From contig NZ_CP157456.1 of assembly GCF_041549525.1 (NCBI RefSeq), positions 3,100,001-3,164,000 on the forward strand: a DNA stretch of 64,000 nt, given 5' to 3'. Shown in pieces: positions 17,782 to 26,502 of the stretch. The notes under the pieces are model-generated. The model was not told the origin of the DNA. It worked only from the letters and a program-made list of their open reading frames with translations, and ran no database searches. The position numbers were made by a program, and so were the translations under genes. The first letter of the stretch is position 1, and each line of letters starts with the position of its first letter. Source of the DNA: Paenarthrobacter aurescens. GTDB lineage: Bacteria > Actinomycetota > Actinomycetes > Actinomycetales > Micrococcaceae.

Positions 17782-19263
17782 ATGACTGCCATTTCAACAA
17801 CTCAGTCAGGTGCCCCCGTAACCTCCGACGCGCACTCGAAGTCCGTCGGCGCTGACGGTGCCATCATCCTCACGGACCACTACCTGGTGGAAAAGCTCGC
17901 ACAGTTCAACCGCGAGCGGGTCCCGGAGCGTGTAGTGCACGCCAAGGGTGGCGGCGCATTCGGTACGTTCAAGACCACCTCGGACGTTTCGGCCTACACC
18001 AAGGCAGCCTTCCTTCAGCCGGGCGTCGAGACGGACATGCTGATCCGTTTCTCCTCCGTTGCAGGCGAGAACGGTTCTCCCGATACCTGGCGCGACCCCC
18101 GCGGTTTCGCCGTGAAGTTCTACACCTCCGAGGGCAACTACGACCTCGTTGGCAACAACACCCCCGTCTTCTTCATCCGCGACGGCATCAAGTTCCCGGA
18201 CTTCATCCACTCCCAGAAGCGCCTCCCGGGCAGCCACCTGCGTGACGCTGACATGCAGTGGGACTTCTGGACCCTCTCCCCCGAGTCCGCCCACCAGGTC
18301 ACCTGGCTCATGGGCGACCGCGGCCTCCCGGCTTCCTGGCGTGAAATGCAGGGCTACGGCTCGCACACCTACCAGTGGATCAACGCCGCCGGCGAGCGTT
18401 TCTGGGTCAAGTACCACTTCAAGTCCAACCAGGGCGTCAAGACCATCACGGGCGACCAAGCTGAGCAGCTTGCAGGCTCGGACGCGGACTTCTACATCCG
18501 CGACCTCCAGGAGAACATTGCCGATGGCAACTTCCCCTCCTGGGAACTGCACGTCCAGGTCATGCCTTACGAGGACGCCAAGACGTACCGCTTCAACCCG
18601 TTCGACCTCACCAAGGTTTGGCCGCACTCTGACTACCCGCTGATCCACGTGGGCACCATGGAGCTGAACAAGAACCCGGAGAACTACTTCGCGCAGATCG
18701 AGCAGGCCACCTTCGCGCCGTCGAACTTCGTACCGGGCATTGCCGCTTCCCCGGACAAGATGCTGCAGGCCCGCATCTTCTCCTACGCCGACGCACACCG
18801 TTACCGCGTGGGCACCAACCACGCACAGATCCCGGTGAACCAGCCCAAGAACCAGGTCAACAACTACAGCCAGGACGGACAGGGTCGTTTCCTGTTCAAC
18901 TCCCCCTCCACCCCGGTGTACGCACCGAACTCCGTTGGTGGCCCGGCTGCTGTTGAGCCCACCTCACCGGCCGGTGGCTGGGAGAACGACGGCGAGCTCA
19001 CCCTCTCCGCCCACACCCTCCACGCTGAGGACGACGACTTCGGCCAGGCCGGTACCCTGTACCGCGAGGTTTACGACGACGCCGCCAAGGCCCGCCTCCT
19101 GGACACCATCACCGGTGCCGTTGGCGGCGTGAAGAACGCCGACATCAAGGAACGCGCCATCCAGTACTGGACCAACGTTGACTCCGAGCTTGGTGCCAAG
19201 CTCCGCGCCAACCTCGGTGCAGGCCAGACGCAGTCCGACGCCGAAGCAGCCAACAAGCTCTAA
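17782..19263 (+). CDS. katA: Monofunctional heme catalase
   Basis: The 493-aa protein is a clade-3 small-subunit catalase that dismutates H2O2 to water and oxygen. Catalytic His53 lies in '[14 protein letters not shown]', the Asn is in '[22 protein letters not shown]', and the heme-ligand tyrosine is in '[14 protein letters not shown]'. AAAGGAG lies about six bases before the ATG. Codon use is strongly biased to C-ending codons, as in highly expressed genes. It is co-transcribed with the upstream Fur-family gene and followed by a strong terminator. Confidence 0.97.
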   Translation: MTAISTTQSGAPVTSDAHSKSVGADGAIILTDHYLVEKLAQFNRERVPERVVHAKGGGAFGTFKTTSDVSAYTKAAFLQPGVETDMLIRFSSVAGENGSPDTWRDPRGFAVKFYTSEGNYDLVGNNTPVFFIRDGIKFPDFIHSQKRLPGSHLRDADMQWDFWTLSPESAHQVTWLMGDRGLPASWREMQGYGSHTYQWINAAGERFWVKYHFKSNQGVKTITGDQAEQLAGSDADFYIRDLQENIADGNFPSWELHVQVMPYEDAKTYRFNPFDLTKVWPHSDYPLIHVGTMELNKNPENYFAQIEQATFAPSNFVPGIAASPDKMLQARIFSYADAHRYRVGTNHAQIPVNQPKNQVNNYSQDGQGRFLFNSPSTPVYAPNSVGGPAAVEPTSPAGGWENDGELTLSAHTLHAEDDDFGQAGTLYREVYDDAAKARLLDTITGAVGGVKNADIKERAIQYWTNVDSELGAKLRANLGAGQTQSDAEAANKL

Positions 19264-19289
19264 GCGTCTTTGCTCTCCAGCATTTCCAG

Positions 19290-19335
19290 GAACACCCCGT
19301 TGCGGATTTTTCCGCGGCGGGGTGTTCTTTGTTTT
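19290..19335 (+). terminator. Rho-independent terminator after catalase
   Basis: A 17-bp near-perfect stem (19290-19306 with 19311-19327) is followed by a T-rich tract. Confidence 0.9.
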
Positions 19336-19392
19336 CCACATACGCTTCTTTGGCTATGGCTGGGCGGATCTTCGGGTCCCTAGGATCCTTTT

Positions 19393-20028
19393 ATGAGCAC
19401 ATTCGAAGGTATCCCTACTGCCGCATTCCGCTTTTACGCCGAGCTTGAAGAGAACAACAACCGTGAGTGGTGGCTGGAACATAAAACAACGTACGACGCC
19501 GAGGTCAGGGAGCCGCTGACCGCTCTCCTTTCAGAGTTGGAGCCGCAGTTCGGGCCAGCCAAGATCTTTCGTCCCAACAGGGACATCCGGTTCTCCCAGG
19601 ACAAGTCACCGTACAAGACCGCCCAAGGCGCCTTCGCAGCCAAACAGGAGGGCGTCGGCTTCTATCTCCAGATCAGCGCCGATGGGCTGCTGATCGGCGG
19701 CGGCTACCACTCGCACACTCCGGCGCAGCTGGGGCGTTTCCGGACCGCAGTGGATGCGCCTGGCAGCGGGGAAGAACTCCAAAGGATTGTTGAGGCTGTG
19801 GCGGCGGCAGGCTTCACCATTGAGGGCGAGAAACTCAAGACCGTTCCGAAGGGCTTTGATAAGGAGCATCCGCGCGGGGAGCTGCTCAAGCACAAGTCCC
19901 TCTCAGCGGGCATTGAGGTGGGACAGCCGGAGTGGTTGTCCCGTCCTTCAGCCAAGGACGAGATCGCTTCCCGTTGGGAGGTGCTGAGGCCGCTGGTGGA
20001 GTGGGTCGGTTTGCATGCAGCGCCGTAG
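19393..20028 (+). CDS. DUF2461 (TIGR02453) family protein
   Basis: The 211-aa protein matches the DUF2461 family: N-terminal 'FRFYAELEENNNREWWLEHKTTYD', then 'IFRPNRDIRFSQDKSPYKT' and 'PKGFDKEHPRGELLKHKSL'. These are conserved polar motifs of unknown function; no activity has been shown that I know of. The ATG lies six bases after a TAGGAT hexamer and lacks a Shine-Dalgarno sequence, so the message is probably leaderless. It converges on the amino-acid permease gene across a terminator hairpin. Confidence 0.88.
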   Translation: MSTFEGIPTAAFRFYAELEENNNREWWLEHKTTYDAEVREPLTALLSELEPQFGPAKIFRPNRDIRFSQDKSPYKTAQGAFAAKQEGVGFYLQISADGLLIGGGYHSHTPAQLGRFRTAVDAPGSGEELQRIVEAVAAAGFTIEGEKLKTVPKGFDKEHPRGELLKHKSLSAGIEVGQPEWLSRPSAKDEIASRWEVLRPLVEWVGLHAAP

Positions 20029-20056
20029 AGACGCCGGCGTCCGGTGCACCACGCAA

Positions 20057-20089
20057 AAGCGCCCGGAAACCGATGGTTCCCGGGCGCTT
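20057..20089. terminator. Hairpin between convergent genes
   Basis: A 15-bp stem with one mismatch (20057-20071 with 20075-20089) is flanked by AAAA on the left, giving a T run on the minus strand. It fits termination of the permease gene. Confidence 0.7.
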
Positions 20090-20135
20090 CGTGGAGCTAA
20101 AGAGTGCAGCTGTCTGACAAGCTGCGCACATTGGT

Positions 20136-21689
20136 CTATACCTTGGTGTAGGTATCTTCGTCCTCATCGCCCTTGGGCTGGCGGATCCCGGAAGCGCCGT
20201 TTACCGAGGCCTTGGCTTCGGCGAACTTTTCATTGAGGCGCGAGTGGCGCTGGCCGTAGGCAAAGTAGATGGCCATGCCGATCACCAGCCAGATCGCGAA
20301 GAAGATCCAGGTCTCCACGGCCAGGTTGGTCATGAGGTAGAAGCAGAGAACGGCTGATACCCAGGGCAGGACCTTGCCGAACGGGACCCGGAAGGCGGGC
20401 TTGAGGTCCGGACGCTTCTTGCGGAGCACCAGGATGCCAAGGCTCACCATCACGAACGCTGACAGCGTTCCGATGTTGATCATTTCCTCGAGCAAGTCCA
20501 CCTTGGTAACGCCTGCTACGAGGGCAACTGCTGCACCACAAATGATCTGCAGGCGCGCCGGCGTGGAACGCTTCTCGCTGGTCTTGGACAGCGAGCGCGG
20601 CAGGAGTCCGTCGCGGCTCATGGCGAGCACCACACGGGACAGGCCCATGAGCAACACCATGATCACGGTGGTCAGGCCCACCAGGGAGCCGAATGCGATG
20701 ATCTTGGCAGCGTCCGTGTTGCCTACGGCCTCGAAGGCAGTAGTCAGAGTGGGGTTCTTCACCTCGGCCAGTTGCGTGTAGGAAACCATGCCCGTCAGAG
20801 CCAGGGAGACCAGGATGTATAGCAGCGTCACCACTGCGAGCCCGCCGAAGATACCGCGGGGAAGGGTCTTCTGCGGGTTCTTCACCTCTTCTGCGGAGGT
20901 TGCCACCACGTCAAAGCCGATGAAGGCGAAGAACACCAGGGCTGCACCGGCGAAGACACCCAGGGTCCCGTACTGGGCGGGAGCGGCGCCGGTGAGGAAG
21001 CCGAAGAAGGACTGCTTCATGACGTCGGCTACACCGGAGTCCGTGGGCTCGGAGGCAGGAATGAAGGGAGTGTAGTTGGAGAACTTCACATAGCTGAAGC
21101 CCACAACGATCACGAACAGCACCACGGCGATCTTGATCAGGGTGAAGACGTTGCCAACGCGTGCGGACAACTTTGTCCCCAGCACCAGCAGCACGGTGAA
21201 GATCGCGACAATGAGGAAGGCGCCCCAGTAGAGGTCAATTCCGGCCACCTGGATTGACGGTGGCATCTCCACGCCCATCAGGCCGAACACGGTACTGAGG
21301 TAGATGCCCCAGTACTTGGCAATCACGGCCGCGGCGGTGAAGAGCTCAAGGATGAGGTTCCAGCCGATGATCCAGGCCAGTACCTCGCCCATGGTGGCGT
21401 ACGTGAAGACGTAGGCGGAGCCTGCCACAGGGATTGCCGTGGCGAACTCGGCGTAGCACATGATGGCCAGGGCACAGGTGACGGCGGCGATGGCAAAGGA
21501 GATGGTCACGGCGGGGCCGGCAAAGTTTGCGGCAGCCTTGGCGCCCACGGAGAAGATCCCGGCGCCGACAGCAACGGCGACGCCCATGATCATCAAGTCC
21601 CAGGTACTGAGGCTGCGCTTCAGCTTCCGCCCGGGCTCGTCGGCATCGGCGATCGACTGCTCGATCGACTTGGTCCTGAAAATGTTCAT
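20136..21689 (-). CDS. APC-family amino-acid permease (CAT type)
   Basis: This 517-aa protein has 12-14 membrane segments and the cationic amino-acid transporter layout: 'LMIMGVAVAVGAGIFSVGAKAA' in TM1, 'FAFIGFDVVATSAEEVKNPQKTLPRGI' at the TM6-7 loop, and 'LSKTSEKRSTPARLQIICG' later. It should import amino acids by proton-coupled or exchange transport; specificity is unknown. GAGGC precedes the ATG. The gene stands alone, with no catabolic partner next to it. Confidence 0.93.
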   Translation of the reverse strand: MNIFRTKSIEQSIADADEPGRKLKRSLSTWDLMIMGVAVAVGAGIFSVGAKAAANFAGPAVTISFAIAAVTCALAIMCYAEFATAIPVAGSAYVFTYATMGEVLAWIIGWNLILELFTAAAVIAKYWGIYLSTVFGLMGVEMPPSIQVAGIDLYWGAFLIVAIFTVLLVLGTKLSARVGNVFTLIKIAVVLFVIVVGFSYVKFSNYTPFIPASEPTDSGVADVMKQSFFGFLTGAAPAQYGTLGVFAGAALVFFAFIGFDVVATSAEEVKNPQKTLPRGIFGGLAVVTLLYILVSLALTGMVSYTQLAEVKNPTLTTAFEAVGNTDAAKIIAFGSLVGLTTVIMVLLMGLSRVVLAMSRDGLLPRSLSKTSEKRSTPARLQIICGAAVALVAGVTKVDLLEEMINIGTLSAFVMVSLGILVLRKKRPDLKPAFRVPFGKVLPWVSAVLCFYLMTNLAVETWIFFAIWLVIGMAIYFAYGQRHSRLNEKFAEAKASVNGASGIRQPKGDEDEDTYTKV

Positions 21690-21806
21690 AATTTTGCCTC
21701 ATTCTGGATGGGAGTGGTATAGGACTCATCAAGAATAGTGTCCGGCCCTTGGACGACCATATTTATCCCAGATAGTGAGACGAACCACGAAATGCTGTGA
21801 CAGGTG

Positions 21807-21849
21807 TGACTGGTGGGACGGGCGCACGTAGCCCCCGTCACACCAGTCA
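21807..21849 (-). terminator. Strong hairpin after the DUF779 gene
   Basis: A ~17-bp GC-rich inverted repeat lies 8 bp after the stop of the DUF779 gene. There is no T run, so factor-independent termination is uncertain. Confidence 0.5.
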
Positions 21850-21856
21850 GCTTCCG

Positions 21857-22273
21857 CTAAATGCTTGGCACGTCCCAGTCCATAAGGGTAGAGCGGATCA
21901 GGAACCGCTTGCCCTCAGGTGACTCCACCGAGAACCCGCTGCCGCGCCCCGGAACCACATCAACTGTGAGGTGCGTGTGCGACCAATAGTTGAATTGCTC
22001 CTTGGACATCCAGAACTCCAAGGGCTGGGATTGACCTGCATCGCCAATATCGAAACGTCCCAGCAGGACATCGGCGTCACCGGTCAGGAACTCCCCCGCC
22101 GGATAGCACATGGGAGCGGAGCCGTCGCAGCAGCCTCCGGACTGGTGGAACATGAGTGGCCCGTGCTGGTCCCAGAGCTTGCGGAGCAATTCCACGGACA
22201 CCGCGGTGAGCGCCACCCGGGAGAAATCCTCTCCGGGCAGCGTCACCGCAGCTTCCAGGCTGATGTTGTTCAT
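21857..22273 (-). CDS. DUF779 protein associated with aldehyde/alcohol dehydrogenase
   Basis: The 138-aa protein is a full-length DUF779 member: it has 'GPLMFHQSGGCCDGSAPMCYP' with the CC...C cluster (possibly metal-binding) and 'EFWMSKEQFNYWSHTHLTVDVVPGRGSGFS'. The family is almost always found next to acetaldehyde/alcohol dehydrogenase genes; its biochemical role is not known to me. Its start overlaps the adh stop by one base (TGATG), so it is translationally coupled and last in the ald-adh-DUF779 cluster. Confidence 0.9.
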   Translation of the reverse strand: MNNISLEAAVTLPGEDFSRVALTAVSVELLRKLWDQHGPLMFHQSGGCCDGSAPMCYPAGEFLTGDADVLLGRFDIGDAGQSQPLEFWMSKEQFNYWSHTHLTVDVVPGRGSGFSVESPEGKRFLIRSTLMDWDVPSI

Positions 22274-23292
22274 CAGAATTTCAGGACCACTCGGCCGTCG
22301 ATCTTGGCGTGCTTCATTTCATCGAGGACCGCGTTGACTTCGGAGAGTTCCCGGGTGGAGACCGTTGGCTTGATCTTTCCCTGGGCGTAGAACTCCAGCG
22401 CTTCCTCGAGGTCCTGCCGTGTTCCCACGATCGAGCCACGGACGGTAAGGCCCTTGAGGACGATCTCGAAGATCGGCGCCGGGAAGTCTCCTGGCGGCAA
22501 GCCGTTGAACACGATCGTTCCGCCACGACGCGCCATGCCGATCGCCTGACCGAAAGCCGAGGGGTGTACGGCCGTTACCAGGACGCCGTGGCAGCCACCG
22601 GTTTCGCGTTGGATGACCTCCGCCGGATCTTCATGCAGGGCATTGACGGTAAGCTCGGCACCGTGTTCGCGGGCCAGGGCCAGTTTGTCATCGGCAATGT
22701 CCACTGCTGCTACCCGGAGTCCCATGGCCACCGCGTACTGGACTGCAATGTGTCCCAGGCCGCCGATGCCGGAGATGGTGACCCACTGCCCCGGCCTGGC
22801 CTCGGTCATCTTCAAGCCCTTGTAGACCGTGACGCCTGCGCACAGCACGGGCGCAACTTCCACCGGATCCGAACCTTCCGGAATCCGCGCAGCAAAACGG
22901 GTGTCCACCAGCATGTACTCCCCGAACGAGCCGTCAACGCTGTAGCCGCCGTTCTGCTGCGACTCACACAGGGTTTCCCAACCGGTCCGGCAGTACTGGC
23001 AGTCTCCGCAAGCGGACCACAGCCAGGCGTTTCCTACGAGGTCGCCCACTGCAACGTCCGTGACGCCCTCCCCCAATGCCACTACTTCGCCCACTCCCTC
23101 ATGGCCGGGTATGAACGGCGGGGTGGGTTTGACCGGCCAGTCGCCTTCGGCGGCATGGAGGTCAGTGTGACATACCCCCGATGTAATGACGCGGACCAGC
23201 GCCTGCCCGGGACCCGGCGTCGGCCTTTCCACTTCCTTGATCTCGAGGTCGGTACCGAACTTCGTAACTACTGCTGCTTGCATGGTGGTCAT
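22273..23292 (-). CDS. adhP: Zinc-dependent alcohol dehydrogenase (AdhP type)
   Basis: This medium-chain dehydrogenase (339 aa) oxidises primary alcohols to aldehydes with NAD+. The catalytic zinc ligands are Cys41 (GVCHTDLH) and His63 (GHEGVGEV); the structural zinc cysteines 95, 98, 101 and 109 are all present; the Rossmann motif is GIGGLGHIA. ATG at 23292 is chosen for GGAGATCCTCAC just before it. It sits between aldehyde dehydrogenase upstream and DUF779 downstream, consistent with ethanol-to-acetate oxidation. A 63-bp palindrome separates it from the aldehyde dehydrogenase gene. Confidence 0.94.
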   Translation of the reverse strand: MTTMQAAVVTKFGTDLEIKEVERPTPGPGQALVRVITSGVCHTDLHAAEGDWPVKPTPPFIPGHEGVGEVVALGEGVTDVAVGDLVGNAWLWSACGDCQYCRTGWETLCESQQNGGYSVDGSFGEYMLVDTRFAARIPEGSDPVEVAPVLCAGVTVYKGLKMTEARPGQWVTISGIGGLGHIAVQYAVAMGLRVAAVDIADDKLALAREHGAELTVNALHEDPAEVIQRETGGCHGVLVTAVHPSAFGQAIGMARRGGTIVFNGLPPGDFPAPIFEIVLKGLTVRGSIVGTRQDLEEALEFYAQGKIKPTVSTRELSEVNAVLDEMKHAKIDGRVVLKF

Positions 23293-23325
23293 GTGAGGAT
23301 CTCCTTTGATCTGAACGAATGATGG

Positions 23326-23388
23326 GAGTTTTTGTACAGCTGATGCCCTTAAAACGGCTCCATCAGGGCATCTGCTGTACAAAAACTC
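23326..23388. repeat. 63-bp palindromic repeat, family 1, copy 1
   Basis: The ends are GAGTTTTTGTACA and TGTACAAAAACTC; the inner arms GCTGATGCCC and GGGCATCTGC pair with one mismatch around a 17-base loop. It ends right next to the stop codon of the aldehyde dehydrogenase gene (23389-23391). Ends and length are the same as in the copies at 26435 and 48933. Confidence 0.9.
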
Positions 23389-24912
23389 CTAGAAGAAGCC
23401 GAGCTTGTTCTCGTTGTAGCTGACCAGGAGGTTCTTGGTCTGCTGGTAGTGGTCCAGCATCATGGCGTGGTTCTCACGGCCAATACCTGAGGACTTGTAG
23501 CCACCGAAGGCGGCCCCTGCCGGGTAGGCGTGGTAGTTGTTGACCCACACGCGGCCTGCCTGGATTTCCCGGCCGGCGCGGTAGGCCACATTTCCGTTGC
23601 GCGACCATACGCCGGCACCCAGCCCATAAAGGGTGTCGTTGGCGATGCCGATTGCGTCGTTGTAGTCGCTGAACCTGGTGACGGAGACCACCGGGCCAAA
23701 GATCTCCTCCTGGAAGATCCGCATCCGGTTGTGGCCTTCAAAAATGGTGGGCTGAACGTAGTAGCCGCCAGCCAATTCACCGGAGAGTTCTGCCCGGCCA
23801 CCGCCGGTGAGCAGCTTGGCGCCTTCCTGCTTTCCGATGTCAATGTAGGACAGGATCTTTTCCAGCTGGTCATTCGAGGCCTGGGCGCCTATCTGGGTCT
23901 CGGTATCCAGCGGATTGCCCTGGATGATCTTGTTGGTCCGGGCCACAACGTCCGTCATGAAGGAGTCGTAAATGCCCTCTTGGACCAGAGCACGGGACGG
24001 GCAGGTGCAGACTTCGCCTTGGTTGAAGGCGAAAAGCGTGAAGCCTTCCTGTGCTTTGTCGTAGAAAGCATCGTTCTGCTCCGCAACATCGTCAAAGAAG
24101 ATGTTGGGGCTCTTGCCGCCCAGTTCAAGTGTGACGGGAATGAGGTTGTTCGACGCGTACTGGCTGATCAAACGGCCAGTGGTGGTTTCACCCGTGAAAG
24201 CGATTTTGCGGATCCGGGAGCTGGACGCCAGCGGCTTGCCCGCCTCCACACCAAAGCCATTGACCACGTTCACTACACCGGCCGGGAGAAGGTCACCGAT
24301 CAGTTCCATGAGGACCAGGATGGAGGTGGGCGTCTGCTCAGCCGGTTTGAGGACTACGGCATTGCCGGCCGCGAGCGCCGGAGCCAGCTTCCACACTGCC
24401 ATGAGGATGGGGAAGTTCCACGGGATGATCTGGCCAACAACGCCCAGCGGCTCCTTGAAGTGGTAGGCGGTAGTGTCCTCATCCAGCTGGGAGAGGTGGC
24501 CTTCCTGCGCGCGGACGGCGGATGCGAAATAGCGGAAGTGGTCCGCCGCCAACGGGATATCGGCGTTGAGGGTTTCGCGGACGGGCTTGCCGTTGTCCCA
24601 GGTCTCAGCAACTGCAAGGAGTTCAACATTTTCATCAATGCGGTCCGCGATCTTGTTCAGAATGGCCGCGCGCTCCGTGGCGGAGGTCTTGCCCCAGGAG
24701 GGTGCAACCTTGTGTGCGGCGTCAAGCGCCAGCTCAATGTCCTCAGCGGTGCCGCGGGCTACCTCGCAGAAGGCCTTGCCCGTGACGGGGGTGATGTTCT
24801 CAAAGTAGGCACCCTTGACCGGGGCAACCCATTCGCCGCCGATCCAGTTTTCGTAGCGGTCCTTGAAAGTAACCTTCGAACCCTCGGCACCCGGCTGTGC
24901 GTAAACAGTCAT
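23389..24912 (-). CDS. Aldehyde dehydrogenase (acetaldehyde type)
   Basis: The 507-aa enzyme oxidises an aldehyde, most likely acetaldehyde, to the acid with NAD+. It is full length for the ExaC/AldA group: catalytic Cys302 in '[11 protein letters not shown]', general base Glu263 in 'LELGGKSPN', cofactor motif FTGETTTGR at 239-247. AAGGAG precedes the ATG. The GAF-domain regulator is encoded just upstream on the same strand; two palindromes in the 97-bp spacer are candidate operators. Its stop codon abuts the 63-bp repeat. Confidence 0.95.
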   Translation of the reverse strand: MTVYAQPGAEGSKVTFKDRYENWIGGEWVAPVKGAYFENITPVTGKAFCEVARGTAEDIELALDAAHKVAPSWGKTSATERAAILNKIADRIDENVELLAVAETWDNGKPVRETLNADIPLAADHFRYFASAVRAQEGHLSQLDEDTTAYHFKEPLGVVGQIIPWNFPILMAVWKLAPALAAGNAVVLKPAEQTPTSILVLMELIGDLLPAGVVNVVNGFGVEAGKPLASSSRIRKIAFTGETTTGRLISQYASNNLIPVTLELGGKSPNIFFDDVAEQNDAFYDKAQEGFTLFAFNQGEVCTCPSRALVQEGIYDSFMTDVVARTNKIIQGNPLDTETQIGAQASNDQLEKILSYIDIGKQEGAKLLTGGGRAELSGELAGGYYVQPTIFEGHNRMRIFQEEIFGPVVSVTRFSDYNDAIGIANDTLYGLGAGVWSRNGNVAYRAGREIQAGRVWVNNYHAYPAGAAFGGYKSSGIGRENHAMMLDHYQQTKNLLVSYNENKLGFF

Positions 24913-24975
24913 TGCTAGCTCCTTTGCTGCGAATCACGGTGGCTGTCGCCATTGATCCGAGCCTAAGAGCGTGGA

Positions 24976-24996
24976 GGTTGCAGCTACGTTGCAACC
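24976..24996. promoter_or_regulatory. Candidate activator site before aldehyde dehydrogenase
   Basis: GGTTGCA and TGCAACC form a perfect inverted pair with a 7-base spacer, 64 bp upstream of the aldehyde dehydrogenase start. The GAF regulator encoded immediately upstream is the obvious candidate to bind it. A second palindrome, GTGAG-4-CTCAC, lies at 24999-25012 over the regulator's stop codon. Confidence 0.5.
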
Positions 24997-25008
24997 ATGT
25001 GAGTCAGC

Positions 25009-26352
25009 TCACGCTTTGAGCTCCGTTTCGATCCGCTCGAGATCCGCGACGACGGCGGCGCGCTTGGGCGAGCGCGGCGGCAGCAGCTTCAACACCGCAA
25101 GGCGGAGGTCGACGTCGTACTTCGCCTCGGGCAGCTCAGCGTACTTCAGGAGCGAATCAACGCTGCCGTCGCTAAGCAGCGCCTCACGCAGCAGATGCGA
25201 GACCCTTTCACGCAACTGCACGACGCCGGGAGCCTCCGATCGGGGCAACAGCCCACCTTTGTAGATTTCCAGGGCTATGCGGTGGGCACCGCGCTGAAGG
25301 CAACTCAGGACCTGGCCGGAATCCGGAAGGAGTTCAACCGGCAGACGATAAGGACGGGACCCGGGGACCGCATCCGGGCTGAGTTCCTGGATCACTTTGC
25401 GCAGGCGCACCATTTCGGCCCGAAGTGTCACGGCAGAGCCATCACCGGGATACAGCTGGTTGCAGAGGTCTTCAGCGCTGAGCCCGGCGGGGTGGCTGCT
25501 GAGGATGGCCAGGATTTCGCTGTGGCGGGCAGAGAGCGAAACCGTCCGCCCATCGATGCTGAGCAATGCCTGGTCGCGGCCCAACAGCTGCAGGCTGTTC
25601 CGGTACAGGGCCTGCCCGGACGTGGCCGCCCCGCTCCGGCGTCGAGGCTTATCCCTGACCGCGGCAGCAAGCGTGAGCCGTTCAATACGCAGCTGCGCCT
25701 GAGCTGCAGCAACCGTAGCCTCCACCAAGGAAAGGGTGTGTGCGGCAACCGCTGTTTCCGTCCCGGTGATATCCACAACCCCCAGAACCGCGCCGGAATC
25801 GGGGTCATGGAAGGGAACCGCCGTGCAACTCCACGGATGGACGGAACGTTTGAAATGCTCCGCACCGGAAATCTGGATGCTACGGTCCAAAGCCAACGCA
25901 GTCCCCGGAGCGCTGGTGCCCACCGAGGCTTCAGACCAGTCAGCGCCGGCCACGAACATCATGCCCTCCGCGCGGCGCTGCATCACGGGATCGCCATCAA
26001 CCCAAAGGAGCCGGCCAACGTCGTCCCCCACTGCCACCAGGAGCCCACTGTCATGGCTGGGTTGAACCAGGAGCTTCTTGATCACAGGCATGATGGTGGC
26101 CAAGGGATGCTGCCGGCGGTACTCCTCCAGCTCATCTCGGTCCATGGCAAGAGGCGCTTCGGCAACATCAGGGTTTGCCTGCAGGCTCGCCGAACGCTGC
26201 CAGGACTCACGGACCAAGCGGCGCAACCCGATGATGTCCTCAGGCACCCCAAGACGCAAAGAATCCATGCGTTCATGGCCGGTGAGGGCACGCTTCTGCA
26301 ACAACGCCGCGGCATCGCTGCCAGGAACGGGTGGATGGACTGGATTCCTCAT
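25009..26352 (-). CDS. GAF-domain transcriptional regulator of the aldehyde cluster (AcoR N-terminus)
   Basis: The 447-aa protein starts like AcoR-type activators ('VRESWQRSASLQANPDVAEAP') and has a GAF sensor domain (~residues 85-220, with 'FVAGADWSEASVGTSAPGTALALD' and 'AVLGVVDITG'). It has no sigma-54 AAA+ domain. Instead the C-terminus carries a winged-helix-like segment ('LSARHSEILAILSSHPAGLSAEDLC...LRAEMVRLRKVI'). It is a likely effector-responsive regulator of the downstream aldehyde and alcohol dehydrogenases. Inducer unknown. Confidence 0.85.
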   Translation of the reverse strand: MRNPVHPPVPGSDAAALLQKRALTGHERMDSLRLGVPEDIIGLRRLVRESWQRSASLQANPDVAEAPLAMDRDELEEYRRQHPLATIMPVIKKLLVQPSHDSGLLVAVGDDVGRLLWVDGDPVMQRRAEGMMFVAGADWSEASVGTSAPGTALALDRSIQISGAEHFKRSVHPWSCTAVPFHDPDSGAVLGVVDITGTETAVAAHTLSLVEATVAAAQAQLRIERLTLAAAVRDKPRRRSGAATSGQALYRNSLQLLGRDQALLSIDGRTVSLSARHSEILAILSSHPAGLSAEDLCNQLYPGDGSAVTLRAEMVRLRKVIQELSPDAVPGSRPYRLPVELLPDSGQVLSCLQRGAHRIALEIYKGGLLPRSEAPGVVQLRERVSHLLREALLSDGSVDSLLKYAELPEAKYDVDLRLAVLKLLPPRSPKRAAVVADLERIETELKA

Positions 26353-26434
26353 CGAACTCCCTGATAGTCCGCAACAACAGTGCGCTGCACGTGTGGTGGG
26401 CGGGACAGTACCCAGCAGTCTAGTTCCAGGGCTG

Positions 26435-26497
26435 GAGTTTTTGTACAGGTAACGCCCTCATGGGCCCGGTTTAAGGGCGTTACCTGTACAAAAACTC
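26435..26497. repeat. 63-bp palindromic repeat, family 1, copy 2
   Basis: The ends are identical to copy 1; the inner arms GGTAACGCCC and GGGCGTTACC pair perfectly around a 17-base loop. It starts 5-6 bases after the stop codon of the first fpr gene (minus strand) and lies between fpr and the GAF regulator. Confidence 0.9.
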
Positions 26498-26502
26498 ACC
26501 CG

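Noticed and set aside
23325..23389. 63-bp palindromes as ordinary intrinsic terminators
   Set aside because: The T-rich stretch is at the outer 5' arm and the 3' arm ends AAAAACTC with no T run after it, so the usual terminator layout is missing, although a stem after each stop codon is suggestive.
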